The notes below the pieces were generated by a model, which was not told the origin of the DNA, made no database searches, and saw nothing but the letters and a program-made list of their open reading frames with translations. The position numbers were made by a program, and so were the translations under genes. A stretch of 64,000 nucleotides of DNA from Oscillospiraceae bacterium (GTDB lineage Bacteria; Bacillota; Clostridia; Oscillospirales; Oscillospiraceae): contig SVMI01000008.1 of assembly GCA_015067495.1 (NCBI GenBank), positions 26,475-90,474 of the forward strand, written 5' to 3'. Numbering within the stretch: the stretch's first letter is position 1; each line of letters starts with the position of its first letter. Positions 36,320 through 44,568 of this stretch are shown here, piece by piece.

Positions 36320-36348
36320 TTGCAAAACCGAAAGTTTTGCAGTATAGT
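36320..36348 (+). promoter_or_regulatory. xerD promoter with palindrome in the spacer
   Basis: -35 TTGCAA (36320-36325), 17 nt, -10 TATAGT (36343-36348). The spacer is almost filled by an inverted repeat GCAAAAC-CGAAA-GTTTTGC (36322-36340), a candidate operator. Confidence 0.65.
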
Positions 36349-36407
36349 ATTTATGCATTTGATATTATTTGGGCATTATGCCCTTTAAGAGGAAGGTACG
36401 CAATTTC

Positions 36408-37292
36408 ATGTTGGACTTGGTTGCTGCTTATGAAAATTACCTCAGTAAGGTAAAGCAGGCATCTGCCAACACCATCGCTTCGTATATGCGCGATCTCCGT
36501 CAGTTTTCCGACTGGCTGCGCTCAAACGAGGATACAGATGTTGTGGATGCAACACAAGTGAATATTGCCCGGTATCTGTCCCATCTTGAGGAGGACGGTC
36601 GTTCTGCTGCTACGGTGTCCCGCAACCTTGCCAGCCTGAAGAATTTTTACAGTTATGTTGTTTCTACCGGCTTTATTGAGGCAACTCCTGTGAAGGATAT
36701 TCGCGTTGACCGTGGCGAAAAGAAGCTGCCCCAGATCCTCAGCGGCCGCGAGATCGAATTGCTGCTGTCCCAGCCTTCCTGCACCGATGCAAAGGGCTAT
36801 CGGGACAAGGCAATGCTGGAGGTACTCTACGCAACTGGTATGCGTGTTTCCGAGCTGATCGATCTTGACATCGATGCTGTCAATCTGGATCTGGGTGTCA
36901 TTAAGTGCATCGGCAGCAAGAAGACCCGTTCCATTCCGCTTTATCCCGCCGCACTTCAGGCACTGGCTGCCTACATCAATAATGTTCGTGCTTCTATGCT
37001 GGCAAGTCCTGACGAAAAAGCACTTTTCGTCAATGTGAACGGTCTTCGGATGACCCGGCAGGGCTTCTGGAAGATCCTGAAGCACTATCAGCAAACCGCG
37101 AATATTGAGAAGGAGATCACACCACACACACTGCGCCATAGTTTTGCGGTTCATTTGCTGGAAAACGGTGCCGATCTCGGCTCGCTGCAGGAATTGATGG
37201 GTCACAGTGACATTTCATCTACCCAATTCTATACCGGAATGATCGACCAAAAGATCAGATCCGTCTATTCAAAATGCCATCCAAAAGCATAA
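36408..37292 (+). CDS. xerD: Tyrosine recombinase XerD/XerC family
   Basis: 294 aa from ATG 36408 (SD AGAGGAAGG); upstream in-frame ATG 36378 and TTG 36369 look less likely. N-terminal SAM-like domain (YENYLSKVKQASANTIASYMRDL). Catalytic residues: Arg in ATGMRVSELIDL, HTLRHSFAVHLL (H-x-x-R), GHSDISSTQFYTG with the nucleophilic Tyr. Length and architecture match chromosome-dimer-resolution recombinases. A second family member is encoded at 38618, so assignment of XerD versus XerC is tentative. Confidence 0.88.
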   Translation: MLDLVAAYENYLSKVKQASANTIASYMRDLRQFSDWLRSNEDTDVVDATQVNIARYLSHLEEDGRSAATVSRNLASLKNFYSYVVSTGFIEATPVKDIRVDRGEKKLPQILSGREIELLLSQPSCTDAKGYRDKAMLEVLYATGMRVSELIDLDIDAVNLDLGVIKCIGSKKTRSIPLYPAALQALAAYINNVRASMLASPDEKALFVNVNGLRMTRQGFWKILKHYQQTANIEKEITPHTLRHSFAVHLLENGADLGSLQELMGHSDISSTQFYTGMIDQKIRSVYSKCHPKA

Positions 37293-37330
37293 ATGCCAAC
37301 TGCGCAAGCAAAGCACAGTTGGCATTTTTA
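37291..37330. terminator. Bidirectional terminator between xerD and pfkA
   Basis: 12-bp stem AAATGCCAACTG (37291-37302) / CAGTTGGCATTT (37316-37327), followed by TT. It sits between the convergent xerD and pfkA. Confidence 0.85.
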
Positions 37331-37357
37331 TTATGTATATCAGTGGAAGGGGAGAGG

Positions 37358-38329
37358 TCAGATACCCGTTAAAGCTGCCAGAATATCAACTTCCATTTGC
37401 TGAATATCCTTATGCATTGCGAGACCCTCGCTAATGTCGATGTCAGTAAATCGACCTGCGTGAGTACATACAATTCGGTTTGTCTTGCCTGCAAGGAGCA
37501 TCTCAACAGCAAGATAGCCCATTTTCGTTGCGTTTACACGGTCACGACCGGTGGGTACACCGCCGCGCTGGATGTGACCCAAAACGGTAACACGGGGATC
37601 AAGGTCGATAGCTTCCTTGATTTTAGCAGAGATATCTGCAGCAGAGCCGGCGCCTTCGGCTACGACGATCATGTAGTGTGTAAAGCCGTTCAGACGTGCT
37701 TTTCTGATCTTTTCGATCACATCCTGCTCAAAGTCGAACTTTTTCTCGGGCACAAGGATCGCTGTAGCACCAACTGCAAGTCCTACGTACATTGCAAGAA
37801 ATCCTGCATTTCTGCCCATGATTTCAACAACAGAGCAGCGCTCATGGGACTGCATGGTATCGCGCAGCTTATCGATGCATTCGATTGCCGTGTTGGCAGC
37901 GGTATCAAAACCGATACTGTAATTGGTGCAGCTGATGTCGTTGTCGATCGTCGCAGGGATGCAGATTACATTGATTCCGTGCTTACTCAGCGCGCGTGCG
38001 CCTCGGAACGTGCCATCGCCGCCGATTGCAACAATTCCGTCAAGACCCAGCAGCTTGCACATGGAAACAGCTTTATTCTGACCTTCTTCAGTCATGAATT
38101 CCTTACTGCGTGCAGTGTAGAGGATCGTGCCGCCGCGATTGATAATATGAGAGATGCTTTTCTCATCAAGCCTGACAATGTCGCCATTGATCAGTCCGTT
38201 ATAGCCGCGACGGATACCGTAGCATTCAATGCCGTGATACATAGCAGTTCTTACAACGGAACGGACGCAGGGATTCATGCCGGGAGCGTCGCCGCCGCTG
38301 GTGAGAACACCGATACGTTTAATACTCAT
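37358..38329 (-). CDS. pfkA: ATP-dependent 6-phosphofructokinase
   Basis: 323 aa from ATG 38329 (SD AGGAGG); the frame extends upstream without an SD. Motifs: IGVLTSGGDAPGMNP, IGGDGTFRGARAL (Gly after GGD indicates ATP rather than pyrophosphate dependence), PATIDNDI catalytic segment, EIMGRNAGFLA, and HIQRGGVPTGRDR. It commits fructose-6-phosphate to glycolysis. Monocistronic; the convergent neighbour is xerD, and xerC lies on the other side of its promoter. Confidence 0.97.
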   Translation of the reverse strand: MSIKRIGVLTSGGDAPGMNPCVRSVVRTAMYHGIECYGIRRGYNGLINGDIVRLDEKSISHIINRGGTILYTARSKEFMTEEGQNKAVSMCKLLGLDGIVAIGGDGTFRGARALSKHGINVICIPATIDNDISCTNYSIGFDTAANTAIECIDKLRDTMQSHERCSVVEIMGRNAGFLAMYVGLAVGATAILVPEKKFDFEQDVIEKIRKARLNGFTHYMIVVAEGAGSAADISAKIKEAIDLDPRVTVLGHIQRGGVPTGRDRVNATKMGYLAVEMLLAGKTNRIVCTHAGRFTDIDISEGLAMHKDIQQMEVDILAALTGI

Positions 38330-38359
38330 AAAAAGGCCTCCTAAATTTGCTTTACCTAT

Positions 38360-38388
38360 AATATATATGATTTCGCAGCAAAATGCAA
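38360..38388 (-). promoter_or_regulatory. Sigma-A promoter of pfkA
   Basis: Minus strand -35 TTGCAT (38388-38383), 17 nt, -10 TATATT (38365-38360). Start point ~20 nt before the SD. Confidence 0.6.
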
Positions 38389-38440
38389 AGATTTCTTTGT
38401 CATCCGACAACCTTGACGAATATTCCGCAAAACCGCTCCT

Positions 38441-38474
38441 CGAACGCAACAAAATTTTTATTTTGTTGCGTTCG
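38441..38474. repeat. Perfect 14-bp inverted repeat in the pfkA-xerC intergenic region
   Basis: CGAACGCAACAAAA (38441-38454), 6-nt loop TTTTTA, TTTTGTTGCGTTCG (38461-38474). The right arm contains the -35 of a good promoter (38466-38494), so it may be a large operator or a structured RNA element. No gene ends here that would need a terminator. Confidence 0.7.
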
Positions 38475-38494
38475 GTGGAAAGATGTGCTATAAT
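38466..38494 (+). promoter_or_regulatory. Distal promoter (P1) upstream of xerC
   Basis: -35 TTGCGT (38466-38471), 17 nt, -10 TATAAT (38489-38494). Its -35 overlaps the right arm of the inverted repeat. It gives a leader of ~115 nt before xerC. Confidence 0.6.
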
Positions 38495-38551
38495 GGTCAT
38501 GCAAGGTCCTTTCGATCCCCTCTGCTTGTAATTTAGTCAAAAAGGTCATAC

Positions 38552-38580
38552 TTGCACTGCTTCCGGCACTGTGTTATACT
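38552..38580 (+). promoter_or_regulatory. Proximal promoter (P2) upstream of xerC
   Basis: -35 TTGCAC (38552-38557), 17 nt, -10 TATACT (38575-38580). It lies 38 nt before ATG 38618. Confidence 0.65.
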
Positions 38581-38617
38581 TTCATTAAAGAATCTTACTG
38601 TAAATGTGGTGATTGCT

Positions 38618-39625
38618 ATGCAGAATTATTCCGATTGTCCGCAGGTCGTCCGTGACTTCCTGACTTACCATGAAACAATCAAGGGTCAATCTCCCCGCAC
38701 GATTTCCGAATATCATCTGGATCTTCGCATGTTCTTCCGTTTCATGAAGCTGATGCGTGACGAGATGCCGGTACATACCCGTCTTGAAGACATCAGCATC
38801 AAGAATATCGATCTCGATTTTATCAAATCGATCACAACATCAGATATTTACGATTTCCTGTCGTATCTTGCCAGTGATCGCACACCTGATCCTGACGCGC
38901 TGCATCCGGAGTACGGCATCTCCCCTGCTGCCCGCGCCCGCAAGCTCTCTGCGCTAAAGTCCTTTTTTAAGTATCTGACAGTGCGAACGAAGCAGCTGGA
39001 AGAAAACCCCGTTGCGGATTTTGAGTATCCGAAACTGCGCAAAAGCTTGCCAAAATACCTGTCTTTAGAGGAATCTGCCGCCCTTTTGCAGGCTGTAAGT
39101 GGACAAAACCAAAAGAGAGACTATGCGATCCTGATGCTGTTTCTCAACTGCGGCATCCGTCGCAGCGAGCTGGTGGGATTGAACATCACAGACGTATATG
39201 AGGATCGCATTCGTGTTGTCGGTAAGGGTAATAAGGAGCGGATCGTCTACTTTGGTACTGCTTGCCGCAAAGCGATCGATGCCTATCTGGAAGAACGAAA
39301 AAAAATCGTTCTGACGGATAATCGTGCCCTCTTCGGCTCTCGCAACGGAAACCGAATCACCGTAACTGCTGTTCACCGGCTTGTGAAGAAAGCATTCCTG
39401 CAGGCAGGTCTGGATGCAACACAGTTCTCCGCCCACAAGCTTCGCCACACGGCTGCAACCATGATGCTCTCCGGCGGCGTGGATGTCAAGACGGTACAGG
39501 AAGTCCTCGGACACGAAAACCTGAACACGACACAGATCTACACCCATATCGAAAGCACCGAGCTTCGGATCGCAGCAGAAGCCAATCCCCTCTCCAAGCT
39601 GGATTTCAGCGAAGATGAGGAATAA
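38618..39625 (+). CDS. xerC: Tyrosine recombinase XerC family
   Basis: 335 aa from ATG 38618; the SD is weak (GTGGTG). SAM-like N-domain (FLTYHETIKGQSPRTISEYHLDLRMFF) is followed by the catalytic domain: Arg in NCGIRRSELVGL, HKLRHTAATMML (H-x-x-R), GHENLNTTQIYTH with the nucleophilic Tyr. It is ~40 residues longer than canonical XerC/D, mainly from an N-terminal insertion (EDISIKNIDLDF to LHPEYGISP), a feature of Clostridial XerC-like proteins. Its 3' end overlaps the convergent phosphotransferase gene by 20 nt. Confidence 0.87.
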   Translation: MQNYSDCPQVVRDFLTYHETIKGQSPRTISEYHLDLRMFFRFMKLMRDEMPVHTRLEDISIKNIDLDFIKSITTSDIYDFLSYLASDRTPDPDALHPEYGISPAARARKLSALKSFFKYLTVRTKQLEENPVADFEYPKLRKSLPKYLSLEESAALLQAVSGQNQKRDYAILMLFLNCGIRRSELVGLNITDVYEDRIRVVGKGNKERIVYFGTACRKAIDAYLEERKKIVLTDNRALFGSRNGNRITVTAVHRLVKKAFLQAGLDATQFSAHKLRHTAATMMLSGGVDVKTVQEVLGHENLNTTQIYTHIESTELRIAAEANPLSKLDFSEDEE

Positions 39626-40448
39626 GCTTTTTTGCCATATTCATTGCAAGATCGCTGTATTTCAAGAACAATTCACTGTTTTGATCACCGAATTTGTTCC
39701 CAACATACACCCATTCGCAATATTCATAAAACAGATGCAGATCAAGACTGCGCTGAAATTCATTGAAACAGATCCCTCTTGGTGCAATTAACCGCTGATA
39801 ATAACGATCGACCGCCGCCGCAATATCTGTTTCCTTCATGAAAAAGAGTGCATCAGGCTCTTCGCTTGTATGTGCGATCAAGCGAGCGAGCGAAGCCGGA
39901 TATGGCAGGATGCCCGCGACCTCCCAGTCGATCAAAACAGCTCTGCCACCTGAAACAAGCACGTTGAATGGCAGCAGATCATCATGGCAAAATGTCCACG
40001 GGATCTGCTCACAATCCCGCAAGTACGCATCGTAAACCCGTTCGAGCAGCTCATTTTGCAGACAATTTCTGCGGTTTCTCCGACTATCAAGGGCATCTGT
40101 TGAACCATGACAATTCCAGTACATGCCCTGCATCTCGGTTAGCGCATCAATTGCAGCAATCAGCTTATCGTTGCTGCAACACATCAGATTCTCGCCATCA
40201 ACATATTCAAGAAGCAGATATTGCTGACCATCAACTGTCCCCTTTGCAACCAGTGCAGGTGCAAAGGGGGCATTTTTTAGATAGCACTCATAGATCTCAG
40301 GTTCTTTTCCTTTGGCACGCTTTAAGACATACCGAAGGTCTGCGTATTCTACCTTCCATACGTCGTACTCCCCTGCTCCCTCTTCATTTTCGAACGGGGT
40401 GATGGACAAAGGTTCACCAAGTCCCATCTCAGACAGAATCTTTTTCAT
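39606..40448 (-). CDS. Aminoglycoside-phosphotransferase/choline-kinase-like protein
   Basis: 280 aa from ATG 40448, right at the radA stop. Kinase fold: a nucleotide-loop region near the N-terminus (EGAGEYDVWKVEYADLRYVLKRA), LLLEYVDGENLM hinge, Brenner motif FCHDDLLPFNVLV and metal-binding LIDWEVAG. Similar to LicA/ThrB/APH enzymes; the small-molecule substrate is unknown and a resistance role is not implied. It is co-transcribed with radA, and its 3' end overlaps xerC on the other strand. Confidence 0.8.
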   Translation of the reverse strand: MKKILSEMGLGEPLSITPFENEEGAGEYDVWKVEYADLRYVLKRAKGKEPEIYECYLKNAPFAPALVAKGTVDGQQYLLLEYVDGENLMCCSNDKLIAAIDALTEMQGMYWNCHGSTDALDSRRNRRNCLQNELLERVYDAYLRDCEQIPWTFCHDDLLPFNVLVSGGRAVLIDWEVAGILPYPASLARLIAHTSEEPDALFFMKETDIAAAVDRYYQRLIAPRGICFNEFQRSLDLHLFYEYCEWVYVGNKFGDQNSELFLKYSDLAMNMAKKLIPHLR

Positions 40449-40449
40449 A

Positions 40450-41811
40450 TTACAATGCGGTCTCGATCGCTTCGTGCAGATTTCTGACACGATATACGGT
40501 CAGTCCTGCGGGAATTTCTACTTTTTCAGAGCCGAATTTGGGGATCATACACTTCTTGAAGCCAAGGCGTGCCACCTCAGCAAGACGCTGATTCATGTTG
40601 GAAACAGCCCGGATCTCGCCAGTCAAGCCCACTTCTCCGATGGCAACAAGGTCATTGGCAACCGCGCTGTCGCGATAGGAGGATGCCAATGCCAGTACCA
40701 CGGGAAGATCCGCTGCCGGTTCATCAAGCCGCAAACCGCCGATGACGTTGATATAGGCATCAAAGAGGCTCATCTTGATGCCTGCACGCTTTTCCATCAC
40801 AGCAAGCAGCAGAACAGCGCGGTTAAAATCGAAGCCGTCAGAAGCTCGTCTAGGTTGATTAAGCGTTGTTTTCGCCACAAGTGCCTGGACCTCCGCCAGC
40901 ACCGGGCGCGTTCCCTCCATCACGCAGGCAACGCAAGTACCGGGCGCATCCTGCGGACGCCCCTCCAGCAGCATTTTTGAGGGATTGGGGATCTCACGAA
41001 GCCCCGTATCGATCATCTCAAACACGCCGATCTCATTGGTTGAACCAAAGCGATTTTTTGCAGCGCGAAGCAGCCGGTAAGAGGAATTGGGATCGCCCTC
41101 GAAATACAGCACGCAGTCGACCATATGCTCCAGCACCTTCGGACCTGCGATATTGCCGTCTTTATTGATATGACCCACGACAAAGACTGTGATCCCCTGC
41201 AGCTTGCTCAGCTGCATCAGATGCATTGTGCAGTCTTTGACCTGAGAAATGCTGCCGGGTGCGGATTCGTTTGACTCCTGATAGAGTGTCTGGATCGAGT
41301 CAATGATCAGAATATCCGGCTTCAGCTCATCGATTGCCTCTGTAATGTCGCTCATGCGGGTCTCGGAAAGAATATAGAGTGAGTCTGAAGCAACACCCAG
41401 ACGCTCAGCGCGCAGCTTCAGCTGCCGTTCACTCTCCTCGCCGGAAACATAGAGAACGCTGCGCTCCGCGCAAAGACGGTTGCAGATCTGCAAAAGCAGT
41501 GTAGATTTACCGATGCCGGGCGCACCGCCCACAAGGACGAGAGATCCTGCTACAGCACCGCCGCCGAGAACACGGTCAAGTTCTCCCATGCCGGTGGAAA
41601 AGCGCAGCTCAAGCCCCGTATCGACCTGAGAAAGCATCTGCGGCTTACGGCTCATGCCAACAGGCGCAGAAACGGCACGTCCGGGCGCAACCGGCTTCTC
41701 CACATGCTCCTGCATGGTATTATAAGCACCGCAGGACGGGCAACGTCCCATCCATTTGGGGGTCTCGTAACCGCACTCAGTGCAGAAAAATACAGTTTTC
41801 GTCTTTGCCAT
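40450..41811 (-). CDS. radA: DNA repair protein RadA (Sms)
   Basis: 453 aa. N-terminal four-Cys zinc finger CTECGYETPKWMGRCPSC, RecA-like ATPase with Walker A GGAPGIGKST, Walker B ILIIDSIQ, the RadA-specific KNRFG motif (AAKNRFGSTNEIG), and a C-terminal Lon-like domain (INVIGGLRLDEPAADLPVV). It drives branch migration in recombination. Strong promoter upstream. Confidence 0.97.
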   Translation of the reverse strand: MAKTKTVFFCTECGYETPKWMGRCPSCGAYNTMQEHVEKPVAPGRAVSAPVGMSRKPQMLSQVDTGLELRFSTGMGELDRVLGGGAVAGSLVLVGGAPGIGKSTLLLQICNRLCAERSVLYVSGEESERQLKLRAERLGVASDSLYILSETRMSDITEAIDELKPDILIIDSIQTLYQESNESAPGSISQVKDCTMHLMQLSKLQGITVFVVGHINKDGNIAGPKVLEHMVDCVLYFEGDPNSSYRLLRAAKNRFGSTNEIGVFEMIDTGLREIPNPSKMLLEGRPQDAPGTCVACVMEGTRPVLAEVQALVAKTTLNQPRRASDGFDFNRAVLLLAVMEKRAGIKMSLFDAYINVIGGLRLDEPAADLPVVLALASSYRDSAVANDLVAIGEVGLTGEIRAVSNMNQRLAEVARLGFKKCMIPKFGSEKVEIPAGLTVYRVRNLHEAIETAL

Positions 41812-41842
41812 GAGAACACTTCTCCCCTACTATGATAACTCT

Positions 41843-41871
41843 ATTTTACCAAAGCTTTTTATGTCGGTCAA
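41843..41871 (-). promoter_or_regulatory. Sigma-A promoter of radA
   Basis: Minus strand -35 TTGACC (41871-41866), 17 nt, -10 TAAAAT (41848-41843). Confidence 0.75.
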
Positions 41872-41920
41872 GGTCGAATTCAAACATATATTTATATACA
41901 AATTTATCGATAAAAACATA

Positions 41921-41948
41921 TTGACTTTTAAGGATTTAGCGGTATAGT
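41921..41948 (+). promoter_or_regulatory. Sigma-A promoter of the putative glycosidase gene
   Basis: -35 TTGACT (41921-41926), 16 nt, -10 TATAGT (41943-41948). Divergent from radA. Confidence 0.75.
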
Positions 41949-41982
41949 TAACATATCAAAAATGTGCAAAGGAGCTTTGGAT

Positions 41983-44535
41983 ATGTCACATAAAACACTG
42001 CGCCCAATCCCCTTTTATTTCCTGACTACCTCCGATGAAGCGGAGCTCTCCTATGAAAAAGCCTACGAATCTCTGAGCACGCTGAAAGCGCGGGGCTTTG
42101 GCGGCGCGGTTCTTTTCAACAAGCCGCCTCATGGCTTCAATGCAGAGGAATATCTTTCTGACAAGTGGTTCCGTGTGATCGAGAATTTTATCAAGGCAGG
42201 CATCACCCTTGACCTTGAAATGTGGATCAACGACGGCTTTGACTATCCTCCCGGTGCTGCCGCCGGAAAGGTAAAAAAAGTCGATCCGTCACTTGTGATG
42301 TACAAGCTTGCCCGCGTGGATGGTGTGCCGACACCCGTGGCGGTGGATTGGGGCTTCCCTGCTTTTGAAAACCCCAGATCCTCCGCGCTGTTCCTTGAGA
42401 TCGTTTACGAAGCCTACAAGAAGCATCTGGGTCAGTATTTTGGCAAGGGTATTCGCGGCTTCTTTTCCGATGCGGACAACCGCCGGGTCAATGCAAATGT
42501 CTTCACCGACCCCAACACAAAGCAAAAGGATTATTTCCCTTGGTCAGAAGATTTTCGGGATACCTTCAAGGCAAAATTCGGCTACGACATCTGGGATTAT
42601 ATTGACGAAGTGCTTGACCGCAAGGATACCGCTCACGCGGTCGATTACTGGCAGCATTGCGGTGATCTCTATTGCCAATGGTTCCGTGGAAATTATGAAT
42701 GGTGCAAGGCAAACGATTTGGAATACACCTTCCACACCAGTGACACCTCCCCCTTCGGCTATGATGTCATGGCACGATCCTCTGCCTTCACAGAAGGTCG
42801 CTTCTGTGATGTAGAGAGCAACGCTGACTACTGCGGTACCGATCAGGAGCTGCTGGAGCTCAATGGTGGCAAGCATTACACCAAAGGACTTCTCTATACA
42901 CCCAAGGTTTCTTGGGGCAACACCGCCGGCTGCCGCCGCTCTGCTGAGTACTATGACCTCTGGGGTGATGTACGCACCAAGCAGGCACAATCCACTGCCT
43001 TTATTTACGACAAACCCGGTGCTATGTGCGAGATGTTTGCGGCAACAAATTATGGTGCGACCTATGAGGAACTGCGCGAAGTAGCCGCGTTCCAGATCAT
43101 GCAGGGTATTACCTTCATCATCCCCCATGCGTACCAGTATCGCGTACATAGTCAGACCAAATATTTTGCCCCGCCGGATTTCTCTGACAAGGGTCACCTG
43201 CCTTACTGCAGGGCGTTCAACGATACACTGGTGCAGTACCTCTCCCAATCGACAAAAGGCTCTCTTGATGCCCCGGTGGCTGTGCTGGACATCACAGAGG
43301 ACCTTTGGCGGCATCGTGGCAACTACAACCTCTTTATGGATGTCTGTCATCAGCTGAATCGCAGACCCTTCGGTTATGTGATCGCGACTGCATCCGGCAT
43401 TGAAAAGAAAAAGGATGCGATCAAGCTTGTTCTGAACACCGGTGTTGAGAAGCTCGACTCCATAGCCGGCATCCCGGTTGTAAATATCGGCAGCATTGAC
43501 GAGCTGGATCCTGCTCTGAACCCACTGACCCCGGTCGTCCGATACGAAGGTATGGGAACGCCCCATTTCATGGTTCGCAATACCGACCGCGGTCAATGCG
43601 CACTGATCGCTAACATCGAGAACGAAGGTGAGATCCTTGGAAAGGTGTTCTTTGGCGGCAAGGAGTACCCTATCAGCCTCTTCAGCGGCGAGGTCGCTTT
43701 CTTCTCCGAGGAAGAACAGCATTACCGCGCCCCCACCAATGCTATAGAAAGCACCCCCCTTGCAACTGTCTGCCCTGTAACGTGGGAGCGTGAGAATGTT
43801 CTGCCCATTGCCGGATGGCTCGACGAGAACGGAAACACGGTCATTCAGAGCGAGGATGCGGATGTGCTTCGTTTTGAGTTCCAAGCAGATGCGTCTATGC
43901 AGGAGCTTACATTCTATGTTCCCGCCAATTCCTTGGATGCGATTGAAAAGATCGAAGGTGTTGACATGGGCAGCGCCCGCAGGGTGACCTTCCTTGATGA
44001 TCCTTACGTCTGCTATACTGTCAAAACGTACAGCGGTCTGAATGTCATTTCCATCACAAAAAATGCACCGATCCACTACTCCGAACGTTTCTTCCTGATG
44101 GGTGATTTTGATCTTGATATTGACGCGGAAGATCCCTTCTACAAGCAATTCTTCTACACCTACAATCTGACAACATTTGTGCCAAAAAAGATCCATGTCA
44201 CGCTCAAGCCAAGATCTCAGGTGCTGCGTACGGATCTGTCCGCGGCATTGCAGGGACATCCCTTCTATATGGGCGGCGTCACATACCATATGGAAGCGTA
44301 CATTCCCGGGGACGGCAGCTATCAGCTGCATATACCCAATGCCTACAACGGCGTATCCGTTCGAATGAACGATGGGGAAACGCAGGAGCTTCTTTTCCGA
44401 CCGTTCATTCTCCCCTGCCCCGCTGGCGGCAAATGCAAGCTGGATCTGACCACCTATGCGACTTATGCGAACTTCATGGAGCTTTATCCCAGAGAATTTG
44501 GCTTGACGGATGGTGTCCTGATCGAAAAACTATAA
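41983..44535 (+). CDS. Large putative glycoside hydrolase (GH106-like), cytoplasmic
   Basis: 850 aa from ATG 41983 (SD AAGGAG). The N-terminal half resembles the TIM barrel of GH106 alpha-L-rhamnosidase-type proteins: GFGGAVLFNKPP, YLSDKWFRVIENFIKAGITLDLEMW-like strand/helix, and later CEMFAATNYGATYEELR with GITFIIPHAYQY. The C-terminal ~300 residues are beta-rich, like jelly-roll accessory domains. No signal peptide or anchor, so it should act on imported oligosaccharides. Single gene with its own promoter and terminator; no transporter or regulator is adjacent. Family assignment is by motif resemblance only. Confidence 0.62.
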   Translation: MSHKTLRPIPFYFLTTSDEAELSYEKAYESLSTLKARGFGGAVLFNKPPHGFNAEEYLSDKWFRVIENFIKAGITLDLEMWINDGFDYPPGAAAGKVKKVDPSLVMYKLARVDGVPTPVAVDWGFPAFENPRSSALFLEIVYEAYKKHLGQYFGKGIRGFFSDADNRRVNANVFTDPNTKQKDYFPWSEDFRDTFKAKFGYDIWDYIDEVLDRKDTAHAVDYWQHCGDLYCQWFRGNYEWCKANDLEYTFHTSDTSPFGYDVMARSSAFTEGRFCDVESNADYCGTDQELLELNGGKHYTKGLLYTPKVSWGNTAGCRRSAEYYDLWGDVRTKQAQSTAFIYDKPGAMCEMFAATNYGATYEELREVAAFQIMQGITFIIPHAYQYRVHSQTKYFAPPDFSDKGHLPYCRAFNDTLVQYLSQSTKGSLDAPVAVLDITEDLWRHRGNYNLFMDVCHQLNRRPFGYVIATASGIEKKKDAIKLVLNTGVEKLDSIAGIPVVNIGSIDELDPALNPLTPVVRYEGMGTPHFMVRNTDRGQCALIANIENEGEILGKVFFGGKEYPISLFSGEVAFFSEEEQHYRAPTNAIESTPLATVCPVTWERENVLPIAGWLDENGNTVIQSEDADVLRFEFQADASMQELTFYVPANSLDAIEKIEGVDMGSARRVTFLDDPYVCYTVKTYSGLNVISITKNAPIHYSERFFLMGDFDLDIDAEDPFYKQFFYTYNLTTFVPKKIHVTLKPRSQVLRTDLSAALQGHPFYMGGVTYHMEAYIPGDGSYQLHIPNAYNGVSVRMNDGETQELLFRPFILPCPAGGKCKLDLTTYATYANFMELYPREFGLTDGVLIEKL

Positions 44536-44536
44536 T

Positions 44537-44568
44537 AAAAATGCGCCCAGACGGGCGCATTTTTATTT
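44537..44568. terminator. Bidirectional terminator between the glycosidase gene and cwlD
   Basis: 12-bp stem AAAAATGCGCCC / GGGCGCATTTTT with AGAC loop. It overlaps the cwlD stop codon. Confidence 0.92.

Noticed and set aside
38351..38378. ACCTATAATATATATGATTT resembling a dif site between pfkA and xerC
   Set aside because: The left half resembles the XerC arm, but the XerD arm (TTATGTAAACT) is not conserved, and the sequence overlaps the pfkA -10 region, which explains the AT-rich string.
38330..38500. 57-codon upstream extension of pfkA
   Set aside because: No SD, runs through the promoter and the inverted repeat; MSIKRIGVLTSGGD at 38329 with AGGAGG is the standard start.
39606..40448. 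Aminoglycoside resistance gene
   Set aside because: The APH-like fold is shared with choline and other small-molecule kinases; context (radA operon, no mobile element) gives no support for a resistance role.
42544..44331. A ~595-codon minus-strand open frame opposite the glycosidase gene
   Set aside because: Same reason: shadow of a well-supported gene with promoter, SD and terminator on +.
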